Positions 1 to 10,300 of a DNA stretch of 11,395 nt are shown here, piece by piece. Source of the DNA: Tetrahymena elliotti 4EA. Its lineage: Eukaryota > Ciliophora > Oligohymenophorea > Hymenostomatida > Tetrahymenidae. Position 1 is the stretch's first letter. Every line of letters starts with the position of its first letter. The translations under genes and the position numbers were made by a program. The stretch lies in NCBI GenBank assembly GCA_000231825.2, contig JH720407.1:1-11395 (forward strand). The letters run 5' to 3'. The notes beneath the pieces were generated by a model that did not search any database, was not told the DNA's origin, and was given only the letters and a program-made list of their open reading frames with translations.

Positions 1-898
1 AATTATAAAAATAAATATCAATAAAAAAATATTTGTAAAGTTAAGAAAAAATAAAAAATCTGAATAAAAAATAAAGAAGAAATAATGGATGAGCAACCAA
101 GCTAAACAAATATCAAGTAAACCAACTAAAATTAGTTATTCACTCATAAATTAAAGTCTAAATTGATTCAATCATTCATTCAAAAATACAGAATATTGAA
201 ACACTATGTTTACCCTAGGTTAATTTAAGTATGTAGTTAAATTAGAGCTTAGTAACTTTTAATATATTAATATTATAATATTAAAATATTTTGAAATAAA
301 TTGAAGTACTTCGCTTAGATTGTAAAACGTCTTATATTTTATATCGACATTTATTTCTTTTTAAAATTTTTTTAATACTTAAACTGAATGTAATAACTAA
401 TTATTAATTAAAACTTTAATTTACTAATATGGATTTACAAATATTATTTAATAATTTTTTATTTTAGATATAATAAATAAATTTCAAACTGGTTGTCTAC
501 CTCAAATAATAAAAAATAAATTTTACCCAAAAAAAAATTCAAAAGTTTTAAAAATAGCCCATAAAAGGTGAAAGGATTAAAACATAAATAAATTGAGGAA
601 CGATTATTTAAATATTTTTTTTGAAATGAAAATGAAGGAATTTAAAAACTTCTCTTATTTTTCTTCAATGAAATATGAATCAGTATCTATCTTGTAATTT
701 TAAGTCGAATTATAGAAAGATTATTTTTTTTAAATAACTAATTAGTTGATTTCAAGGTAACTGACTCTTAAAACAGAGCGTTAACTTTTATCAATCTATG
801 AGCTGCTGATGAAAAGAAACAAAGGATTTTAAATAAACAGATTTTAATATTAATTAAAGTAATTGTTTTGTAATTAAAGAAAAATTAGGAATAATACT
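1..898. other. A+T-rich upstream flank and 5' leader
   Basis: This is non-coding or leader sequence, full of A/T runs, with TGA in several frames. The last 300 bases are open in frame with the large gene from just after the TGA at 569, with in-frame ATGs at 626, 632, 677 and 809. The implied peptide has no signal sequence and is studded with TAA codons, so I read it as 5' leader. A weak exon-like ORF (85-294) is listed separately. No recognisable promoter motif, tRNA or terminator was seen. Confidence 0.6.
85..294 (+). CDS. Weak small ORF or exon candidate (69 codons), possible fragment
   Basis: ATG at 85 in AATAATGG context opens a 69-codon ciliate-code frame (MDEQPSQTNIKQTNQNQ at its start) ending at TGA 292-294. 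The first half (85 to about 225) looks somewhat richer in G+C and charged residues than the surrounding flank. A GTATGT donor-like site at about 229 suggests that, if real, it could be an exon that continues elsewhere. No homology is recognised. In DNA this A+T-rich with only one stop codon, an ORF of this length can arise by chance, so this is a low-confidence candidate only. Confidence 0.15.
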
Positions 899-1390
899 AT
901 GAGTGTTTAGAAATATATGGTAATATTTTTATTAAATATTATAAATACTTAAGCTTAGTGCTTAAAAGGAGAAGTGTTTAATTTGGTTGATTAAAAGTGC
1001 CTATCTTGCTCACCAAATTGCTTAGATTGTTTTAACACAAATTAGGACTAGTGCACTCTATGCCCTTCAAATTACTTATAAAGCTATACAAATACTTCTA
1101 CTTGTGTTGAAAGTTGTACTGTAGGTGAAATTCAAATTCAAAATTAACTGTGCCTTAAATGCTAGGTTGAAGGATGCATCAGATGTGACTCAGACTAAAA
1201 TTGCTTAGAGTGTGATACAAATTTAGAAATCGATTTGGTTAATAAGAGATGTATTTTAAAGTAGATGATTTGCCTATCAGAATTTGATTTCATTTAGTTA
1301 CCTTATACATCAGAGGAATGTGTCAAAAGTTGTTAGTCTTCTTACTACTAAAACCAAATAACTGGAATATGCGAAAAAGTAATTTAATGT
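899..1390 (+). other. Signal peptide and furin/GFR-like cysteine-rich module (residues 1-164)
   Basis: The first 20 residues (MSVQKYMVIFLLNIINTQAQ) form a short basic head and a hydrophobic core ending in a T-Q-A-type cleavage site, followed by the first cysteine at residue 21. I count 21 cysteines between residues 21 and 164, mostly in C-x-x-C and C-x(3-8)-C spacing such as CLSC, CLDC and CTLC. This is typical of furin-like / growth-factor-receptor cysteine-rich repeats, which are very abundant in ciliate surface proteins. The cysteines are probably disulphide-bonded in the extracellular or vacuolar lumen. A second Met at residue 7 (917) would also leave a usable signal peptide. Confidence 0.82.
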
Positions 1391-4300
1391 ATTTAGATCG
1401 ATTATAATTCTTCTAAATTCAACTAAAGAGTTAAGTAAATAGAAAGCTTTTATCAAAATTAATATCTAATAAGAGGAAATTAGTGCTGGTTTGCTCTAAT
1501 AGATTAAAATTTCGATGCAATTTATGTTTAGGTTCTATAATAAATGGTTGATTTTGAATAGAAATACATGAGAAATGGTGTAGAATTTGTCAAAAAAAGT
1601 TTTATTCTAGGTCAATTTGGAGGATGTATAACAAATAATTCTTTGGTAGTTATGGATTTTATGACAAAGCAAGTAGTTTTTGAAGACACAAATTTGGACT
1701 AGGACTATAAAATTATGAAAGTAGACACTGTAAATCAAATTGTCTTTTTAACCTCATTTGATTTAGGTAAAGTAGGTTTTTATGATGCTATTAAGAATGA
1801 ATTCAAGATAATTTTACTTAATCAATAATCTGTTTTTAACATGTTTTAAATTCAATAAAGTAATATCACAAGTTACTACATTGAAGTTGACTACAACATC
1901 TTCAAAGTAAGCATTAATTTTTATAATTAATTTTTTTAAAGTTTTTATTTTCAAAATAAATTAGATAGGAGTTTTGTAGGAAGATAGGATGATAAAATTT
2001 TTAGATAATAACTTAACACGTACTGATACTTAATATATTTAAAGTGTGATTTACTCTAAAGAAAACACAATTTGCATAATATTTGACCAATTTTAGCTGA
2101 CAAATTAGATATCTAAAATTATCTTTAATGATTATTCAAACTTTTAAACCATTTAGTTAGACTTAATTCCTATAAATAAATTTTAAGTGCTATATAGTGA
2201 TCTTATTCATTCTATTCTAAAGTATGATGATGCTTTAAAGTTACTTGAAATAATTGTTTTAAATTCAGCCTTAGACAGAGTTATCCAAAATATAACTTTA
2301 ACTTTTGAGAATTTAAGCTAATTCTAAATACATGAAGACAATATAAGCAATTCTACTTTTGTTTTCTTTATTTCTGATAAATTAAAATTTATGAATTTGA
2401 CTGATTATATAGAAAAGTATCAAATTGAATCAGTCAAAGAAACCAATAAGCTATTCTATACAATAGAATCCGTTTTTATTCCTAAATAATCAACAATCAC
2501 AAAAGTTATTTTTTAGCAAGATAAAATTGTTGAAATATTTTTATCTTAAATCTTCTAGGTTAACGATTATAATTATCAGTTCGTTAGGATATAATACAAC
2601 ATTTCGAATGAATAATATTTTATTAAATATTTAGATCCATATCAAGATCAAAAGCTTTATTATAACCCAGCTTTTCCTACAAAACCTAATTAAAATCAAA
2701 ATATATTTCGTACTAATAAGATATTAGACAAAAGCTCATTTTATATCTATGATCTCAACCAAAAATTTACAAATTAAGCAATTGGAGTCTCAAAGGCTAA
2801 TTTAAATTTGCCAATTTTATAGAAAAACCAGAAAACTAATACAAAATTTTTTAATTTAGAAACATAAAATAGTTAAACATTATACGATGATATACAGTTT
2901 ATTAGCAATCAGCATGTTTTAGTTAGAAATTTAGTAGATGATGAAGTTAATGAATATATTCTAGATGCTATTACCTAAAAATAAGTTATGTCATATGCAT
3001 ACAAAGGCTCATTTAGTAACTTTTATTACATGAAAAAAAGAAATCTGATAATCATAGAAAAAATGAACTAAGTTTATAGCTTAGATACATACTAAGAAGC
3101 CATTTAAAACCCATAAGACTATAATTTCTCTTTACAAGAATATATAGTAATTAATGATTATCAAATTGCTTATATAGCAGAAAATAAATAACAAGAACAA
3201 ATTTTGTATTTGGTAGACTTTTAGCTTTCATAAATACAAGAGGTTTACAACTTATTTTTCTGGTTTCGCTAAAGTTTCTTATTAACTGATAATTGTTGTA
3301 CTCCATTAATAGCTTTTAATGATATAATATATTTTAGATTCTTTGTGTATTATCTTTAGCCCTTTTCTATTAGTAAAAAAGCTTTTATCTAAGGGAGTGT
3401 ATTAATAGATTTGCTAAATTATCCTTTACCATACTCTAATTATTAAAAAACAGGTGAAATTTTCTTTTTTTAAGAAAATCTAATTCATGTGTATTCTTAT
3501 GATTTGCAATCATACTATTAACTTAATTTAGGTATTTATTATCCAAAAGTTGCAAATGGATATTAACCTTTAATCAGTAATGAAAGGTATGTTTTCTATT
3601 ATGATTAAATTTATTTCTATAGATTTGATATGGAATTAAAGAAAATTAATTAAATAAGTGCTTAAACATAGGGTATATAATACTAATATTTTTAAATTGA
3701 CTTTTTTGTTTTAGATAAGAAAGCTAAATATATTAAAAAATCAGAAAAAATAATTGATACAGAAAATATGATAATCATAAAAAGTTAATTAAACAATATG
3801 GATTACATAGGAAATTTTATTATCGATGATAATCAATATGATTGTTTTAAATCTTAAAATGGAGTCTTTTGGTATATCAATTTATAAAATAGCCCGTATA
3901 ATATATTTAATATCACTGAAAATTAAATTATCTAAGATAATTAACTCTAAAACAATTAGATTGCCATATATGATACAACCAACAAAAAATTAATAATTTA
4001 TAATACCATTAAAAGTTCTGTTGATGAGAAAGAGGTGTCATTTGATGTATAATTTAACTTAAAAATAAGTATGGTAGACTGGGAGTCTATTAAATTTATA
4101 TGGATTTAAGACTAATCAATATTTATACAAGATACTAAATCTAATTCAATTATTACTGAACTAGAATCAAATATTGTTTTTTACTAATATTGCTATTCTT
4201 AATAAATATTAGTAGCAAAATCATAAAATAATTTCATTTATATTATTTAAGTAAAATTTCTTTATCTACTATCTTTTTATTTAACATTTTTTTTGAAAAA

Positions 4301-7300
4301 AGGTTAATGAAAAAGTCAAAACTTAATTGGATCTTTACTATTTAGGAGATAATTAATTAATTGTTAAATGTGAGGAAGATCTAATAATTGTTTACTTTCC
4401 ATCTATACAAATCTATGACTTAAAAACAGGAGTCCTTTCTGACAAATTTAACTTTAAAGTAATTTTTTATTCTGATTGATTAAATTATTTTGTGTTCATT
4501 TCATATTCTTCAATAAAAAAGGAAGCAATGGGTATCCCTAATAGTTTTTTAGTACTCCCTTTTGTCAAATAATAGATATTTTTAGCCTTTTATTCTCAAG
4601 ATTTTAACTATTTTACTCTTTAGGAATTTTAATAAACTGGATACATATTTAGCTATAGATAAAATTATACAAATTTATTCTATGATTTTGCAAATAAAAT
4701 TTTAATTGGAACTACTGGTATCATGAGATAAATCAACATAATTAAGATTCCAGGAGATTAATAACTTTTCATATATGAGTCAATAAATTAATTTACTTAT
4801 GATGCTGTTTATTTTTATTAGTAAAAGACAAGCTTAATAGTTGTTGATAATACTCCAATTATATACCTTTGCAATTATTTATCTAAAAATATTGAATTGT
4901 TTAATATTTAAACTGACAAAATTTAAGGTGTTTTGATGGATGAAAATAATCAAATCTTGTTTTTGTACTCATAGCAATTTATTTTTAAATATAAATATCC
5001 TAACATGCAATTCATAGAGACCATATCTTTATAATAATACAGTGACAAATTAATCTAATACATATATCTTAACACTGAACAATTTTTGTTAACTGTTTTA
5101 ACAAGCAATAATATCATATTATTTGACTTAACAGAAATACTTTATACTAGTGAAACTAAATTACTTGAGTATCAATAAATTCAAAGTTTAAATCTAGATT
5201 TAAAATATTCAGTCAGCTATAGTATTGTTAACCTTTCCATCAGCCTCTTCTATTAGTACAAAATTGTTGATACTTTATTATTTGAACCTTCTTAAGACAA
5301 CATTTATCCATATCTAACTGAGTTAATAAAAATGAAGGACAATAAGTTTATCTTTGTCTAATTCTAATCAATTAACATTATTGAGGCAGATAAATTAAAC
5401 TAAAAGTTAATTTTAATACTTTAAATAAGATTAAATAGTTTACCAGATAATTACTTCTATGATCAAAACAAGAATCAACTATTCACTCTATACCAAAAAA
5501 ATTATTAATTAAATTTTATAAATCTTGATGATGAAAAACCAGTTGAAATAAATTTGAAATAGTTTAATGAAGGAGATACTGATCTATCTCTAATTTTGAG
5601 TAATTTTATAGTTTTCCCTTCAACTAATTTAGTTTAAATTTATGATTTTGCTCTTAATTAAACTGGTCAAATTACTTTATCAAGCAATTATGTTATTAAA
5701 TTTGTTTTGAAACTGTAAACTAAAGATTAATAAAAATAAACTAATTGGTGGAACATACCCTTTGACTATGAAGAAAGAATAAATTTTGATGATTCAAAAC
5801 AATCAGTATTTAAAATGATATGCATTCTGGCTTAAAATAAAAATAATTTAATGTTATAAATAGCGGATGTAGAAAAAAAAGAAATAGTCTATTCTTATAT
5901 TATTCAAAATACTAAAATTGTCAATATTGTTAACGATCCTTTTAGGAAGCTAATTTTTTCAGTTAATGATTCAGGTTAAACTTTAATGTTTACTTATTCG
6001 TTAAGTTTAATAACAAAAATTAAAAATGGTTGTTTGAAATAAGCTATCGTTTCATTTGATTCTGACTTTATATATTCTATTTGCCCAAACAGCATAATAA
6101 TATATAATGGCTTAAGCTTTTAGCAACAATATCCAACAATTAAATAAGGATTAAATGAAGCTAAAAATTTCATAAACACCAAATATAACAACCATTTTAT
6201 CATAATTTAAAAAAACTAATTTTCTATTATTTAAGTGGATTTTTCAGGTAATTTAAGGATAATATATGAAGAGGCTCAAAGCTATTAATAGCTTTTAAAT
6301 ATGGAAATTATTTATGATGAAAGGTAATAAAGCTATCTAGATTTGGTTCTCAGCTCTTACTAAAATAAATAACATCTAATAATTCCTTTATAATATTATT
6401 AAATATGCTTTATAAATATTTAACAATAGGATAGACCTCTTGAAAATCTTTAAACAAATTTAAAACTTACAAATAGTTTGAAATCTTTGGAAAATTTTAA
6501 TTAACAGCTTTCTCTTATTGAAATAGAGTATTAAGATAAATAATTCCTTCAAGGAGTTAATTTTAACTTAACATATCAATTATACGTAGACTAGACTCAT
6601 TTAATGAGCTTGGTTAGTCATTCAACATCTAAATCAAAACAAATTTTCTGGAAAAATGATGTTACTTATTCTTCATTCATAAAAAACTTTTATTTGAAAA
6701 ATATGAATTTAAGTATTGTGAATAAAATTGTCTTAAATCAAAATAGTGTTAATATGCAAAACTTCTAAATGTACAATTTGACTCTTGAAGTTTAGGAATC
6801 TATTACTTTATCAAATTTTAGTAATGTCTATCTATAAAAGATTGTTTTCAACAATAAAAGATAAGCAATGAATTAAATAATTATTGAAAATAGCCAATAA
6901 GTGGTGATTGAAGAAATAAATATAGATGATAATCAGTCTAGCAACTTTTAGTTTAAGTTGAGAAATAATTCTCATGTATTAATTAACTAAATCTATGTAT
7001 CAAAAATAAATTATCTAAAAATATTTAAATTGATTGATAACAAGCAAATTCATATTTCAAACATTAAAATATGGGATTGTAATTCAGTCATTGTATTTTT
7101 AATAAGATAAGTTAATGATTTGAATATAAATGATTTCAATATTTCATAGGTTTATTTTTCTTTCATATTAGATATTCAAGGGTCAACAAAAGTTAATATT
7201 TAAAATATCAATCTGAGCATTTGCAAAAATATTTATTTGATCATTGTTCAGCATTTGGAATTAGAGTATTTTTTGTTTTAATCTAAGCAGTACTTACTAT

Positions 7301-10300
7301 AAAATCTGAACATTACTAATTCAGATAATATTTAGCTATATTCTTAAGTTGATAATACTTAAATTTATAATTTAAGTGTTAATAATTTGCTTAATTAATT
7401 AAATCTTTTTTAGATAATAACAACTCAACTTATCATAAAAAATGTTGATATTTAAAATTCAAAAAATGAGTAAATTGATGGGCTATAAATTTAAAGTAGT
7501 CTATAATCTTTAATTTCAATATTAAGTTTTAATAATTGTACTATTTCAAATTTATAATCTAAAGGAAATTAAATGTAGATTCTCTTTATCAATTAATATT
7601 ATTTAAAGGGGGTGACTTAGATAGATTCATCTAGTTTTGTTGATTTTAACATAAATAATTCTTTAATTGAATTGGTAAACATAGATGTTATATAATTCAA
7701 TAATATCACAGTAAGAAACATTCTTGTTAACAATAATCAATTATCATCTCCTATTTTACTTGATCAATCTAATCAATTTATAATAAGCAATAGCAATTTT
7801 GAAAATTGTACAAATTCCTATGGATATGGAGGATCAATGTATATTATAGATAGTCATATAATTCAAATTAATAATTCAACATTCTCATTAAATAAATGTC
7901 TAATGTAAAATGGTGGAGCTATTAGTGTTATAAACTCTAATTAAGTCTCTAATATGTCTATTTCAAATAGCTACTTTGTAAAAAATTATGCTTAACTTTC
8001 TACTGGTGGTGCAATAAATATAATAAATGCTAATTTGATTTTAAATAATTGCACTATTCAATTAAATTAAGCTTTGATTGGTGGAGGTGTATTTTATTCA
8101 AAAATAGTTCCTGATTTTATATTAGACACTTAGTCAGGTTAATTAAACAAAAATAATATCTCACTAAACAGTGCAAAATTTTATGGCTAAAATTATGGCT
8201 CAACTTTAAGAAGTATAAAAATTAACTTAAATGACATTATGGTTTCAGTTTAAAATACTTCTTTAATTGAGGAAAATGATTTAATCTATGTAAAAAAATT
8301 TTAGAGTGGAGGTTTAATTGAATTTTCTAAAATATAATTGCTAGATGAAGAGAAGAATCCTTTGTAAATGTCAAATATAGAATTAAATATTAATACATTT
8401 AGTTAAGATGTACAAACAATAATCTAATCTTTAGGAGTTTATTTATAATGGGATTAGTAGAATACCTAAATTTAGTGTACAGGAGAACTTTCATCTAAAC
8501 AATTCACTGGTAATGGAATGAAATTAAATGCTTAAATTATGTATAAACCAGAAAGTGAAATTACAATATCAGTTGTTTCTAATAATTTCCCTAAACTAGT
8601 AGATTCAAAAGGAAATATTTTCTAGAAGCAAGGTCCTTTTTATAAAGATATTACTTTTTAAATTGAAAGTTGTTTTTTAGGATAAATTACCAAATAATAA
8701 AGTGGTTCTATTATTTGTGAAGATTGTCCTGAAGGTAAGTACTCCTTAAATATAAAAGATAATGCATGTTAATAATGCCCAGAATCTGCATCTAATTGTT
8801 ATAAATCAACAATAATTTTAAAAAATGGATATTGGAGAGAAAATGAACTAACAGATTAAATAATATCTTGCAGATATAATCCTTTATTTTGCTAAGCTGA
8901 ATCAACTGAAACCAAAGTAAAAAAACAAACTTCTTTTATCATTACTTTAATTATAATAGATTGAATATATATTTTATTATTTTAGGATTACTGTATAATA
9001 GGACATTATGGTCCTCTTTGTTTTTCTTGTGATTCTTATGGAAAACTATGGGGTAAGAGGTATTAATAAATATTTCATTCTGGAACATGCTATGAATGTG
9101 AAGAAAACTCAAATTTTATTATTGTAGAAAATATTATATCAATTATCCTTATATTTTTATACATTTTTGCTTTACTAAAAAATATCATAAAAAAATGCTA
9201 AGCTAAATTAGCTGGTTACTATATCAATAAAGCAAATATATTATTCCTAGGATCAACATGTAATTTTTTAGCTTTTATAAAAAAATAATTTATTTTTAAC
9301 TTTTTAAAGTGAGTTTATCCGATAAAGCATAGATAGCATCTAAAATACTTACTGATCATTTGCAGATACTATCATTATATACTACTTTTTCTATAAGTAT
9401 ACCTAGTTATTTTAAAATTCCAACTTAATTGTCAGGTGATACATTAAGTTTCACCAGTAAATCAATAGATTGCTTAATCTCAAAATATCCTAGCTTATAG
9501 CCACTATGGTTTTATTAGTCTTTATGGTCTCTTTTTTCACCTTTTTCATTAATAATATTCTATATATTATCTGGAATTTTAGCAAAAGTGTTATATAAAA
9601 ATAAGACTATCTTGAAATACTTTAAAACTGCTTGTATATTCATTTATCTTCAATTTTTCCCTATGGTAATAATTCTATTGAGTAGATCTTTAAATTGTGT
9701 AAGTATTGGAGATAAAAGTTACTTAGATTTAGATTTTAACATTAGATGCTTTGATGATTAATATCATTAGCCTTTCATATTTTACTTCAGCTTACCTTTT
9801 TTGGTGATATGGGTATTTATAATACCTCTTATTTTATTTATAAAAATCAGAAATGGTAAAAAATATAAATGGTCTATACTAACTGAAATAAAATATTCCT
9901 TTGTATTTGCTGGATACAAATAAAAATTTTACTATTGGGAATTTGGTAAATTAGTTTACAAATCTCTGATCATCCTAATTTCAATATTGCTACAACAGAA
10001 TGATATCTATAAAGTAATTTTTTTTAAATTAAATAATGTGGTTTCTCTTAAATTATCTCTCATTTCTCAATTTCAAAGAAATTGCATTTTGAGAAACTAA
10101 ATCCATATTAATTTTTTAGTTTTTAAAAAAATAAATTATTCACTCTATAGAAACCACAGTCGATTTAAAAATATTTTTAAAATAATTTATTCTTTTTAAT
10201 TTCTAAATAAAAAGGTGTGCTTAATGAACATAGCAATTTTATTTTAACTATTTATGATTTTTAAATTTAAACCATATATCATGTATAATAGTAATTATTT

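Larger units (their letters stand above)
1391..6798 (+). other. Long beta-rich, propeller-like ectodomain (about residues 165-1910)
   Basis: Between the N-terminal Cys module and the beta-helix lie about 1,750 residues, poor in Cys and rich in Ile, Asn, Gln, Tyr and Phe. Blade-like phrases recur, in which a hydrophobic strand ends in I/V-Y-D or a similar turn, then a polar loop and another strand. Examples are FYIYDLNQKF (about 2740-2769), AIYDTTNKKL (about 3966-3995), QIYDLKTGVL (about 4408-4437), FYDFANKILI (about 4678-4707) and QIYDFALNQTG (about 5635-5667). This pattern is what WD40/quinoprotein/Kelch-type propellers look like at low sequence conservation. I see no diagnostic G-H or W-D signature, so the fold is inference. 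Three introns (1, 2, 3) interrupt this part, and the rest sits in the 4395-nt exon 4. Confidence 0.5.

Noticed and set aside
1..60. Telomere or chromosome-end sequence at the window edge
   Set aside because: No CCCCAA/GGGGTT-type repeats at either end; only A/T runs.
267..284. Perfect 18-bp A/T palindrome (TTAATATTATAATATTAA)
   Set aside because: Only A and T, in sequence over 80 % A+T. Such palindromes are expected by chance, and no protein-site or terminator context is visible.
180..484. Minus-strand open stretch lacking TGA
   Set aside because: Open in several frames at once because the DNA is A/T runs with a single stop codon; no coding-like composition or motif.
1907..1941. Shorter 35-nt version of intron 1 ending at AAAG 1941
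   Set aside because: The resulting frame meets a TGA within about 50 nt. The 58-nt version continues open for over 2 kb.
7606..7617. G-run (GGGGG) as a possible G-quadruplex or regulatory site
   Set aside because: A single isolated run cannot form an intramolecular quadruplex, and it lies in ordinary coding sequence (LKGVTQ).
10014..10078. Shorter 65-nt version of intron 6 ending at CAAAG 10078
   Set aside because: It moves into a frame that later meets a TGA near 10441 and loses the VCLMNIAILFQLF and FKFKPY segments expected in the membrane domain.
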